Shown: positions 1 through 5,810 of the stretch, one piece after another
Position numbering within the stretch: position 1 is the first letter of the stretch
Layout of the letters: every line of letters starts with the position of its first letter
DNA from: an uncultured Oscillospiraceae bacterium
Lineage (GTDB): Bacteria > Bacillota > Clostridia > Oscillospirales > Acutalibacteraceae
Reading direction: 5' to 3'
DNA: 9,677 nucleotides
Assembly (NCBI GenBank): GCA_910588415.1
Contig: CAJUPK010000097.1
Span: forward strand, 1 to 9,677
Notes under the pieces: model-generated
The model's database searches: none
What the model was told of the DNA's origin: nothing
Seen by the model: the letters and a program-made list of their open reading frames with translations, nothing else
Translations under genes and position numbers: made by a program

Positions 1-4
1 GTTC

Positions 5-1144
5 TCACTCCATTCTCAGCTGCAGCTCTTCATCCACCCGTAAACGGGCGGGCAAGGGCAGCCCCAGATGGGCGCAGGCCGCGGGGGTGACGCAGCGGCC
101 CCGGGGAGTCCGGGTGAGAAAGCCCACCTGCATGAGATAGGGCTCGTTCACGTCCTCGATGGTCACAGCTTCCTCCCCAATGGCAGCGGCCAAGGTCTCC
201 AGGCCCACGGGCCCGCCCCCATAGTTTTTGATGATGGCCCGCAGCATATTCCGGTCGCTCTGGTCCAGGCCCAGCTCGTCGATCTCCATGCGCTCCAGGG
301 CAATCTGGGCAGTGTTCAGGGTGATGACGCCATTGCTCATCACCTCGGCAAAGTCCCGCACCCGTTTTAACAGCCGGTTGGCAATGCGGGGGGTGCCCCG
401 GCTGCGAGAGGCCAGCTCCAACGCCGCGTCCGCCTCCATCTGGGCGTTCAGGATCTGGGCGCTGCGCTGGACAATCAGCCCCAGCTCCCGGGGCTCGTAG
501 AGCTCTAGCCGGAGTACCACCCCAAACCGGTCCCGCAAAGGGGCCGAGAGCTGCCCGGCCCTGGTGGTGGCCCCCACCAAAGTGAACTTGGGCAGAGGCA
601 GGTGGTACGAGGCGGCCATCTGCCCTTTTCCGGTGATAATGTCCAGGGCAAAGTCCTCCATGGCCGGGTACAAAATCTCCTCCACGGTGCGGGGCAGCCG
701 ATGGACCTCGTCAATAAACAGCACATCCCCCGGGGAGAGATTGGTCAGCAGGGCCGCCAGGTCTCCGGGCTTCTCAATGGCCGGGCCGCTGGTAATGCGC
801 AGGTTCACCCCCAGCTCGTTGGCCACAATGCCCGCCAGGGTGGTCTTGCCCAGGCCCGGCGGGCCGTACAGCAGCACATGGTCCAGGGTCTCCTTGCGGC
901 TTTTGGCGGCCTCGATGTAAATTTTCAGATTTTCCTTCACCTTGTCCTGGCCGATATATTCGGCAAAGGTCCGGGGACGCAGGGGGTTCTCCACCTCGTT
1001 GTCCCCTGGGATATACCCAGTGTCCGTGAGCCGGTCCTCCAGGTTCAGTTCCCCGCCCTGAGATATATCTCGTGCGTCCCAGTCAATGCCGTATTCCTGG
1101 GAGCCCCGCGCTCCCAGGCCCTTGCCGCCGCTTTTTTCTATCAT
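5..1144 (-). CDS. ruvB: Holliday junction branch migration DNA helicase RuvB
   Basis: RuvB is the AAA+ motor that works with RuvA to drive branch migration of Holliday junctions in the cytoplasm during recombinational repair. Seen in the 379-residue product: Walker A GPPGLGKT (about 94-101), Walker B LFIDEVH (142-148), sensor-1 GATTRAG (191-197), the arginine-finger region APLRDRFG (201-208), a sensor-2 GTPRIANRLLKR segment, and a C-terminal winged helix ending in GFLTRTPRGR. Family members are usually about 330-350 residues. The extra length here is an N-terminal tail of roughly 40 residues before the conserved LRPRTFAEYIGQ block. The ATG is preceded by GGAGAGG at good spacing, and I see no better internal start, so the tail is probably real. 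It is the last gene of the minus-strand string, 31 bp after the acetyltransferase gene and well separated from ruvA. Identity is essentially certain. Confidence 0.98.
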   Translation of the reverse strand: MIEKSGGKGLGARGSQEYGIDWDARDISQGGELNLEDRLTDTGYIPGDNEVENPLRPRTFAEYIGQDKVKENLKIYIEAAKSRKETLDHVLLYGPPGLGKTTLAGIVANELGVNLRITSGPAIEKPGDLAALLTNLSPGDVLFIDEVHRLPRTVEEILYPAMEDFALDIITGKGQMAASYHLPLPKFTLVGATTRAGQLSAPLRDRFGVVLRLELYEPRELGLIVQRSAQILNAQMEADAALELASRSRGTPRIANRLLKRVRDFAEVMSNGVITLNTAQIALERMEIDELGLDQSDRNMLRAIIKNYGGGPVGLETLAAAIGEEAVTIEDVNEPYLMQVGFLTRTPRGRCVTPAACAHLGLPLPARLRVDEELQLRME

Positions 1145-1175
1145 GGGCTTTCACCTCTCCGCCTTTACCAATCCG

Positions 1176-1634
1176 CTATCGTTCAAGATGGTTTGTTCCT
1201 GTACTGTCCGCCAGCAATGTCTTTGAAAATTTGAAATGGGTATTTTCCATTCCTTCTCGTATATAAAACCGGTGCGCACCAGCCCGCATCTGATTGCTGG
1301 CTACTTCAATCTGCTCACATCCAAAGTCTTCCGCAGCACGGCACGCAAGAGCGAATAATTCTTTCCCGATTCCCTGTCCACGGCCAGCCTTCTCAACAGC
1401 AAACTCCATGATTTCCGCGACCCAGCCTCCATGGTGCAGCTGCCCCTCAAACCGCAGATTCAGCACGCCAGCCACATGCCCGTTTCTTTCACACACAATG
1501 CAGTGGTACCGGCTGCTGTTCAGCTGATCCTGAAAGATTGCGGAAAACTGCGGAAAAGGCAGCTGTCTGCTCTCCAATTCACAAATCAGGTCATACACAC
1601 CTTCACAATCGCCATATTCTGCTTTTCTGTACAT
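1176..1634 (-). CDS. GNAT-family N-acetyltransferase
   Basis: A 152-residue protein with the GNAT fold pattern. GNAT enzymes move an acetyl group from acetyl-CoA to an amine on a small molecule or protein. Seen: the acetyl-CoA pyrophosphate-binding motif A, AGRGQGIGKEL (about residues 84-94), preceded by the beta-4 strand VAEIMEFAV, and later the SNQMRAGAHRFYIREGM segment typical of motif B (an R-x-x-A-x-x-F-Y pattern). The ATG follows GAGGAGA with about 9-nt spacing. It lies 31 bp upstream of ruvB and about 140 bp downstream of the P-loop gene. Its substrate cannot be told from sequence. It resembles small stand-alone GNATs often annotated only as acetyltransferase. Nothing ties it functionally to Ruv. 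Confidence 0.92.
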   Translation of the reverse strand: MYRKAEYGDCEGVYDLICELESRQLPFPQFSAIFQDQLNSSRYHCIVCERNGHVAGVLNLRFEGQLHHGGWVAEIMEFAVEKAGRGQGIGKELFALACRAAEDFGCEQIEVASNQMRAGAHRFYIREGMENTHFKFSKTLLADSTGTNHLER

Positions 1635-1774
1635 ATCATCACTTCTCCTCTCGGAATTTACCAGAGGGCATAAGGAGCCCCATCCCGCTCTTCTCCCGGC
1701 TTCTCACAGAGGGCCAGCACCCGCCCCGCTCATTCTCGTCTGCTTGCAGTTTGCTTGCTGTAAAGTCATGAAGT

Positions 1775-2437
1775 TCACAAACCAAAATGTTCTTCCAAAA
1801 GCGCCAAGCTCTGCTCCAGCGTGCGGGATTCGTCCCGCACCAGGGTAAAGAGCCCCGCGTTCTCAAAGGCCCGGTAGTTTTCCTGGCTGTTGACAGCAGC
1901 CAGGCAGGCCCGGTAGTTTTCCATGGTTTTCTCCGGATTTTCCGCCTGGCGGATCTGTTCCAGGATAAATTGCTTTTCCGGGTCCTCCCGCTGGAAGAAC
2001 CGCTCCACCGACACCTGGGGCGGGGCCAGCAGAATGGCCACTCTGTGGTAATCGGACACCTCCCGCAGGGTTTCCACAGAGAGGTTGGTGTCCACAAAAA
2101 TTCTCTTTCCTGTTTCCGCCAGCTGAATCAGACGGCAGAACTCCAAATCCTCCGCCTCTTGGGAGCACCCGGCAATCCAGGCGCTGTATTCCTCTGGCGT
2201 GCGGTTCACAAACTCCTGCCAGTCCTTCATGGTCTGGAAGTAGCAAAGATTGGGCTGGTGCTCCACATCCACAGCGTCCATCAGGCAGTCGTGGTAGTTT
2301 TCACCGCAGCAGATGCCCTCATGCTTCTGGGCCAGCCTCTTCACCAGGGTGGACTTGCCCGCATAGGCTGTTCCATTGATAAAATAGACCTTTTGAAGCA
2401 CATGCCGCAGCACGTTGCTCTGAATTTCTATGCTCAT
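1775..2437 (-). CDS. P-loop kinase-like / AAA-type ATP-binding protein
   Basis: A 220-residue P-loop NTPase. Seen: beta-1 VYFINGTAYAGKST with Walker A GTAYAGKST (residues 22-30), and a hydrophobic strand KRIFVDTN (111-118) that could carry the Walker B aspartate. Further strand HRVAILLAPP (131-140) is followed by an arginine-rich lid-like stretch, VERFFQRED (144-152). The single-domain layout resembles small-molecule kinases of the shikimate/nucleotide kinase type more than multidomain AAA+ proteins; the substrate is unknown. An in-frame ATG 17 codons upstream exists, but the start at 2437 has GGAGGAGA just ahead of it and begins MSIEIQ, so I chose it. It lies 57 bp downstream of the isomerase gene on the same strand, so co-transcription is likely. 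The P-loop call is firm and the kinase call tentative. Confidence 0.85.
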   Translation of the reverse strand: MSIEIQSNVLRHVLQKVYFINGTAYAGKSTLVKRLAQKHEGICCGENYHDCLMDAVDVEHQPNLCYFQTMKDWQEFVNRTPEEYSAWIAGCSQEAEDLEFCRLIQLAETGKRIFVDTNLSVETLREVSDYHRVAILLAPPQVSVERFFQREDPEKQFILEQIRQAENPEKTMENYRACLAAVNSQENYRAFENAGLFTLVRDESRTLEQSLALLEEHFGL

Positions 2438-2494
2438 ACTCTCCTCCTTGTCCCCTTGCCGGAGCCTGCTGGAGGCCAGGGGATCCACGGCAGG

Positions 2495-3130
2495 TCACTT
2501 CCCCCGCCGGCTTCTGCACCATTCCGCTGCAGGACCCTGCCCGTTGGCCTGGATGTACTCCGCTACATTCCTCCGGCCCAGGGCTTTTTCCACCAGCGCC
2601 TGGGGATACTGGCCCAGGCAGTCCTCCAGGCTCCGCTTGGTAAGGCTGTTCAGCGCCTTGAGCTGTTCTGTGTCCCGCTGTTTTCTTTCCGCGTCCTGGG
2701 CAGGGTAGCCTGTGCCGAAGGGGCCTTCAAACAGCTTCTCCAGGGTGAGCCGCAGATTGATTTCCCCGCACCAGCCAAACCCCAGGCCCAGGGGCAGGGA
2801 GGCTGCGTTGCCCCCGTTGATTCTGCCGAACAGATAGGCGTCCTGGGGCGTGGGCACATACCCGCACAGCACCCCCGGCAGGCTGTTGCAGGCCAACATC
2901 ATCCCCTGGCCCGAGGAACAGCCTGTCACGGCAAAGTCCACCGCCCCGCTGGAGAGCAGCAGGCTGGTCAAAAACGCGGTCTCTATATAGGTATACGGGG
3001 CCTCTTCCTCAGGAAACACCCCGAAATTCACCACCTGATGGCCCAGCTGTTCCACTGCCTGCAGGGTACACTGGTACAGCAGAGGGTTTTTGTCCTTTTG
3101 GGAGGACGCCTGCAGCACGGCAATTTTCAT
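2495..3130 (-). CDS. RpiB/LacA/LacB-family sugar-phosphate isomerase-like protein
   Basis: A 211-residue protein whose first ~150 residues follow the RpiB/LacAB isomerase pattern. RpiB interconverts ribose-5-phosphate and ribulose-5-phosphate, and LacAB act on galactose-6-phosphate. Seen: an N-terminal strand MKIAVLQASS and the active-site-type loop VTGCSSGQGMMLACNS (about 68-83). In RpiB the matching loop reads like CGTGIGMSIAANK, with a catalytic cysteine, so Cys71 is the likely counterpart. LPGVLCGYVPTPQDAYLFGRINGGNAASLPLG (84-115) matches the segment that normally reads NxANVLALG. The protein is about 60 residues longer than classical RpiB, with a charged C-terminal extension (about 150-211), so it probably belongs to a divergent subfamily and its substrate is uncertain. 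The ATG follows AAAGGAG at 5-nt spacing. The MITE-like element ends only 14 bp upstream of this start. Confidence 0.85.
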   Translation of the reverse strand: MKIAVLQASSQKDKNPLLYQCTLQAVEQLGHQVVNFGVFPEEEAPYTYIETAFLTSLLLSSGAVDFAVTGCSSGQGMMLACNSLPGVLCGYVPTPQDAYLFGRINGGNAASLPLGLGFGWCGEINLRLTLEKLFEGPFGTGYPAQDAERKQRDTEQLKALNSLTKRSLEDCLGQYPQALVEKALGRRNVAEYIQANGQGPAAEWCRSRRGK

Positions 3131-3144
3131 AAAAGCTCCTTTCC

Positions 3145-3313
3145 CCTAGAGTCTGTTTTGAAACTCCGAAACACTGTCTGTTTTGACCAAAAATGGAGCC
3201 TTCGGTGTCAAAAATCCTCGAAAGGCGGCAGCCTTTCTTGCGGGTTTTTCCTTGAAATCCCTCATTTCTGGCCAAAAATCCAGCATTTCTCCGGTTTTCA
3301 AACAGACTCTAGG
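3145..3313. mobile_element. MITE-like element, 169 bp, terminal inverted repeats, TA-type ends
   Basis: Both ends read CCTAGAGTCTGTTT inward: 3145-3158 on the plus strand, and the reverse complement at 3300-3313. That gives a 14-bp perfect terminal inverted repeat, and partial similarity (TGAAA, CCG, GAAA) continues further in. The centre contains a perfect GAAAGGC/GCCTTTC hairpin (3220-3226 and 3231-3237), and the arms carry matching GACCAAAAATGG / CCAAAAATCC blocks. It encodes no protein. The ends can be parsed as TA target duplications flanking GAGTCTG...CAGACTC, the arrangement of elements moved by Tc1/IS630-type transposases; this is inferred, with no transposase in the window. A partial copy of the same end occurs at 8566-8611. 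It sits between the cysteine-rich protein gene and the isomerase gene and must be transcribed if the string is one operon. Confidence 0.82.
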
Positions 3314-3343
3314 CAGGCTGTGGCTGGGATGGCCGGGGCGCGG

Positions 3344-3976
3344 TTATTTTTTCAGCTCTACAAAGATCACGCAGCGCTTGCCCCCGCTTTTTACGGTCTC
3401 CCACAGCTCTGCCTCTATATGGGGGCCAAACGCCTGGCTGAACAGCTTTTTCACATGGCCCAGGGTGCAGTAACACCAGGTTTGGGAGATGGGGCCCTCT
3501 GCCTGCTTCACGCAGGAGCAGCGGCACTGGGGGTAGATGTACAGCAGGCCGCCTTTGACCACCTCTACCTTGGGCCCCTTCTCCTTCCAGTTGTGCATCC
3601 GGGCAAACTCCTCCAAATTGCCCCCGGACTGGCGCAGATAGCCCCGCATCCGGTTGGCGGCGGCCGTGCCGTCCTCGCAGTAGCAGCGGGACCGGATGGC
3701 GATCAGGCTCTTCCCGCTGTAGCGCTCCTCCAGGCAGCTGCAGATGTTCTTGGCCCATATGTACTCCCTTTGGTGACCCGCTGACTTGGAGAGCGGGTGC
3801 TTTTCGGCAATTTCTTCTGCCGCGCCAGCCCCGCCCAGGGCCAGCAGGGCGTTGTACAGCCGGATGGCGTGGGCGTTGTCATTCTCCGCCATGATATATG
3901 ACCTTCTGGGCGGTTCCTGCTGCCCGCCGCCAGCAGAATCTTTCTTGAATTTTTTCCAGATCCCTTTCAGGCTCAT
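3344..3976 (-). CDS. Cysteine-rich protein with paired CxC motifs, V4R/DUF6144-like
   Basis: A 210-residue soluble protein of unknown function. Its hallmark is a set of closely spaced cysteines: CSC (79-81), CYC (98-100), CRCSC (151-155) and CYC (168-170), plus Cys202. The C-terminal part (GPISQTWCYCTLGHVKKLF, then an amphipathic segment and RCVIFVELKK) resembles, from memory, the end of V4R-type ligand-binding domains and of a Firmicutes domain family of unknown function (possibly DUF6144). That assignment needs a profile search. The cysteine pattern suggests metal or Fe-S binding, or redox chemistry. The start at 3976 (MSLKGIWKKFKK) is chosen because AAGGAGG lies 7 nt ahead; the open frame continues far upstream without another good site. 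It is downstream of the small membrane-protein gene and just upstream of the MITE. Confidence 0.8.
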   Translation of the reverse strand: MSLKGIWKKFKKDSAGGGQQEPPRRSYIMAENDNAHAIRLYNALLALGGAGAAEEIAEKHPLSKSAGHQREYIWAKNICSCLEERYSGKSLIAIRSRCYCEDGTAAANRMRGYLRQSGGNLEEFARMHNWKEKGPKVEVVKGGLLYIYPQCRCSCVKQAEGPISQTWCYCTLGHVKKLFSQAFGPHIEAELWETVKSGGKRCVIFVELKK

Positions 3977-3993
3977 GCAGATCCTCCTTGCTT

Positions 3994-4010
3994 CCTTCCC
4001 ATAGGGAAGG
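3994..4010. repeat. 7-3-7 palindrome upstream of the Cys-rich gene
   Basis: Perfect hairpin with arms CCTTCCC (3994-4000) and GGGAAGG (4004-4010) and loop ATA. It lies a few bases upstream of the ribosome binding site of the cysteine-rich gene on the minus strand, so in mRNA it would be a short stem in the leader. It has no T-run and is not a typical terminator. Confidence 0.7.
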
Positions 4011-4026
4011 CTACTTGCTGTCCGCG

Positions 4027-4077
4027 GCGGAAAGCCCGTGCAAAGACCAGGCTGGTCCCAGGGACCGGGCTTTCCGC
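4027..4077. repeat. Long intercistronic hairpin (12-bp stem with inner stem)
   Basis: Perfect 12-bp arms, GCGGAAAGCCCG (4027-4038) and CGGGCTTTCCGC (4066-4077), enclose a 27-nt loop. The loop contains a second hairpin, GACCA/TGGTC with loop GGC. It lies between the small membrane-protein gene and the cysteine-rich gene. No T-run follows on either strand, so it is more likely an mRNA processing or stability element, or a small repeat insertion, than a terminator. Confidence 0.72.
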
Positions 4078-4085
4078 ACACGGCC

Positions 4086-4316
4086 TTACGATTTGAATTT
4101 CCTGCCTGCCGCCCACCAGGCCAGCCCGCCCAGCAGGAAAATTCCGGCCAGAATGGCCCCTTCCAGCAGCAGCGGGGTGTACCAGGGCGCGGAGTTGGCC
4201 GCATAGAGCTCTGGACGTGCCCGCACATCCTGCCGCAGCCAAAGCGAGCGCCCTATAAACACGCCCAGGGCAATGCCCAGCACAATCTTGATGATCTTCT
4301 GCACCTTCTCCTTCAC
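4086..4316 (-). CDS. Small two-helix membrane protein
   Basis: A 76-residue protein with two predicted membrane helices: about residues 9-23 (IKIVLGIALGVFIG) and about 47-70 (YTPLLLEGAILAGIFLLGGLAWWAA). A charged, likely exposed loop (RQDVRARPELYAANS) lies between them, and the C-terminus is basic (GRKFKS). I do not recognise the family. The GTG start at 4316 is preferred over the ATG at 4334, because the ribosome binding site GGGGAGGA (4323-4330) sits 6 nt ahead of the GTG and would lie inside the coding region if the ATG were used. It is 82 bp downstream of ruvA on the same strand, probably co-transcribed with ruvCA. Confidence 0.78.
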   Translation of the reverse strand: MKEKVQKIIKIVLGIALGVFIGRSLWLRQDVRARPELYAANSAPWYTPLLLEGAILAGIFLLGGLAWWAAGRKFKS

Positions 4317-4322
4317 AGCCAG

Positions 4323-4330
4323 TCCTCCCC
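4323..4330 (-). promoter_or_regulatory. Ribosome binding site that fixes the GTG start of the membrane protein
   Basis: On the minus strand it reads GGGGAGGA, 6 nt before the GTG at 4316-4314. It decides between GTG 4316 and the in-frame ATG at 4334. Confidence 0.75.
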
Positions 4331-4398
4331 TCAAAACCCCGTATAAAAGTTCCCGAATCCTCTCTCATCCAAAAGAAAGCCAACAGCCGGAAGGGTCT

Positions 4399-5001
4399 TC
4401 ACACGCCCCCAAAGGATTTCAGCGCCAGCCGGATCAGCTCCTCGGCGGGCAGCTGGCTGTCCAGCTTTGCCACAGCCGCGGCAGCCTCGGAGGGGGAATA
4501 CCCCAGGGTGACCAGCGCCTCCGCGGCCTGGGCGGCATTGCCCGCGGCAGAGGGGCCCCCCGGCTCCACACCCTCCAGGTCCATACCCGCAAAGGTCAGG
4601 CCCTTTACCTTGTCCTTCAGCTCCAGCACAATGCGCTGGGCCAGCTTCTGCCCCACGCCGTTGGCGCGGGTGAACCGCTTGGCGTCTTTGGCGGCAGCGG
4701 ACAGGGCCACGTCCTCTGGGGCCATCTCGGAGAGAATGGCCAGGGCCGCTTTGGGCCCCACCCCGCTGATGGCTGTAAGCAGCTTGTAGCAGTTCAGCTC
4801 TGCCTGGGTGCAGAAGCCGTACAGGTCCAAAGCGTCCTCCCGCACATTCAGATAGGTGTACAGCTTGGCCTGCTCCCCGATATGGGGCAGGGCCCGCAGG
4901 GTGTTCATGGAGGTCAGGCACTTAAAGGCCACGCCTCCTACGTCAATGACAGCCATCTGGGGCTCTGTATGGGCAAGAACGCCCGTAAGGCTATAAAACA
5001 T
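4399..5001 (-). CDS. ruvA: Holliday junction branch migration complex subunit RuvA
   Basis: RuvA binds the four-way junction as a tetramer and loads RuvB rings. The 200-residue product has the family's normal length and order: an N-terminal OB-fold (MFYSLTGVLA to about residue 63, including VIDVGGVAF), and a tandem helix-hairpin-helix region with SGVGPKAALAILS (79-91) and NGVGQKLAQRIVLEL (114-128). An Ala/Gly/Pro-rich flexible linker (about 137-155) leads to the small C-terminal RuvB-contacting domain (about 156-198, VTLGYSPSEAAAAV). The start overlaps the end of ruvC by 11 nt, indicating translational coupling. In many bacteria ruvB follows directly; here five other genes intervene. Confidence 0.98.
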   Translation of the reverse strand: MFYSLTGVLAHTEPQMAVIDVGGVAFKCLTSMNTLRALPHIGEQAKLYTYLNVREDALDLYGFCTQAELNCYKLLTAISGVGPKAALAILSEMAPEDVALSAAAKDAKRFTRANGVGQKLAQRIVLELKDKVKGLTFAGMDLEGVEPGGPSAAGNAAQAAEALVTLGYSPSEAAAAVAKLDSQLPAEELIRLALKSFGGV

Positions 5002-5515
5002 GGGTGGTTCCTCCTTTTCTCTCCATCATCCGGCGGCGCAGGTCCGAGCCCGCCGCCTGGCCGTGGCAGATGGCCAGGGCCAGGGCGTCCGCCGCGTCGT
5101 CCGGCTTGGGAATCTCCGGCAGGGCCAACAGCCGGCGGGTCATCTCCTGCACCTGGTGCTTTTGGGCCTTGCCATAGCCTGTAACCGCCTGCTTCACCTG
5201 CATGGGGGTGTACTCAAACAGGGGCACTCCCGCCTGGGACAGGGCCAGGAGAATCACCCCCCGAGCCTCTGCCACGCCAATGCCTGTGGTCTTGTTGTTG
5301 ATGAAAAAAAGCTTTTCCACCGAGGCGGCCCGGGGCCGGAACATGTCCAGCAGCTGGGTCATGCCCTCGTAGATCTCCTTCAGGCGCAGACCGAAGTCCG
5401 CCCCCGCAGGGGTGGTTACCGCGCCGTATTCCAGGGGCTGGTAAGCCCCGTCCTTTGTCTCTACCACCCCATAGCCAACAATGGCGTAGCCGGGGTCTAT
5501 GCCTAAGATGCGCAT
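4991..5515 (-). CDS. ruvC: Crossover junction endodeoxyribonuclease RuvC
   Basis: RuvC is the dimeric resolvase that nicks Holliday junctions symmetrically. The 174-residue product carries the four acidic residues of the RNase H-like active site: Asp7 in MRILGIDPG, Glu67 in SVEKLFF, and Asp140 and Asp143 in KPDDAADALA, matching E. coli D7, E66, D138 and D141. The conserved NNKTTGIGVAEARGVILL stretch (73-90) is present. I chose the ATG at 5515 by homology, but the AGGAGG at 5531-5536 lies 15 nt away, an unusually long spacing. A CTG at 5524, three codons upstream, has ideal 6-nt spacing. The gene is first in the minus-strand string and overlaps ruvA by 11 nt. A consensus promoter lies about 150 nt upstream. 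Confidence 0.97.
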   Translation of the reverse strand: MRILGIDPGYAIVGYGVVETKDGAYQPLEYGAVTTPAGADFGLRLKEIYEGMTQLLDMFRPRAASVEKLFFINNKTTGIGVAEARGVILLALSQAGVPLFEYTPMQVKQAVTGYGKAQKHQVQEMTRRLLALPEIPKPDDAADALALAICHGQAAGSDLRRRMMERKGGTTHVL

Positions 5516-5530
5516 AAAATGCAGCCAGCG

Positions 5531-5536
5531 CCTCCT
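5531..5536 (-). promoter_or_regulatory. Strong Shine-Dalgarno site ahead of ruvC with long spacing
   Basis: AGGAGG on the minus strand lies 15 nt from the ruvC ATG (5515) but 6 nt from an in-frame CTG (5524-5522). Either the spacing is simply long or RuvC initiates three codons earlier. Confidence 0.6.
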
Positions 5537-5541
5537 GCTTT

Positions 5542-5568
5542 TCAAAATGGGTCGCGTTTCCTCTGCAT
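5542..5568 (-). CDS. Candidate 8-codon leader peptide upstream of ruvC
   Basis: A minimal reading frame, MQRKRDPF and stop TGA, on the minus strand in the ruvC leader. It has a good ribosome binding site, GGAGG at 5578-5582, 9 nt before its ATG. Its stop lies 5 nt before the AGGAGG of ruvC, so re-initiation or coupling is conceivable. The peptide is rich in Arg/Lys. Such short frames can arise by chance, and only the ribosome binding site and the position support it. Confidence 0.3.
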   Translation of the reverse strand: MQRKRDPF

Positions 5569-5623
5569 GACAACATACCTCCAAGCCGCTTTGCGTTTTG
5601 GGAAACCGCTCACGGGATTTCTC

Positions 5624-5640
5624 GAACTGCTCCGCAGTTC
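5624..5640. repeat. 7-3-7 palindrome in the ruvC leader
   Basis: Arms GAACTGC (5624-5630) and GCAGTTC (5634-5640) with loop TCC. It lies about 30 nt downstream of the ruvC promoter on the minus strand, so it can be an RNA stem or a DNA operator. The GAAC...GTTC ends recall LexA sites, but the spacing is 9 nt instead of the 4 nt of the Gram-positive SOS box. Confidence 0.6.
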
Positions 5641-5652
5641 TGGCTCTGCTGA

Positions 5653-5669
5653 AATGTCCTGCGGACATT
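5653..5669. promoter_or_regulatory. 7-3-7 palindrome on the ruvC start site, possible operator
   Basis: Arms AATGTCC (5653-5659) and GGACATT (5663-5669) with spacer TGC. It overlaps the last bases of the -10 box (5667-5672) and the expected transcription start, where a bound repressor would block initiation. The sequence is not a recognisable LexA box. It could also simply be the first stem of the transcript. Confidence 0.5.
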
Positions 5670-5695
5670 ATAGCACAGATTCCCTTCTCCGTCAA
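5667..5695 (-). promoter_or_regulatory. Sigma-A promoter of the ruvCA string
   Basis: Read on the minus strand: -35 TTGACG (5690-5695), 17-bp spacer, -10 TATAAT (5667-5672). This is one base from the full consensus at ideal spacing. Transcription would start near 5660, giving a leader of about 145 nt before ruvC that contains a second palindrome and a possible leader peptide. Confidence 0.88.
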
Positions 5696-5760
5696 AAATT
5701 TCTGCCCGCCCGTATGTTCCGTCCTGTTTCCTGGCAAAATACTTCCTATCTCCTCTGTGG

Positions 5761-5777
5761 CCGCAGTATGCCTGCGG
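5761..5777. repeat. Small hairpin upstream of ypeB
   Basis: Arms CCGCAG (5761-5766) and CTGCGG (5772-5777) with a 5-nt loop, about 35 bp before the ypeB start. I found no convincing sigma-G or sigma-A promoter for ypeB in 5516-5810, so its meaning is open. Confidence 0.45.
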
Positions 5778-5810
5778 TCTATACTCTCCATAGAAAGGCA
5801 GGTCTTTCCC

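Noticed and set aside
1787..3784. A 665-codon plus-strand open frame
   Set aside because: It is antisense to the kinase, isomerase and Cys-rich genes, which have family motifs and ribosome sites. Its product is low in recognisable motifs, and it crosses the MITE. GC-rich coding DNA often leaves long antisense frames.
4273..5184. A 303-codon plus-strand open frame
   Set aside because: Antisense to ruvA and the start of the membrane-protein gene; the product shows no family features.
5624..5640. LexA/SOS box upstream of ruvC
   Set aside because: GAAC and GTTC are present but separated by 9 bases, while the Gram-positive LexA site has 4. I kept it only as a palindrome.
5696..5810. Sigma-G promoter for ypeB
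   Set aside because: AATACT- and TATACT-like -10 sequences exist, but none has a matching -35 at 17-18 bp.
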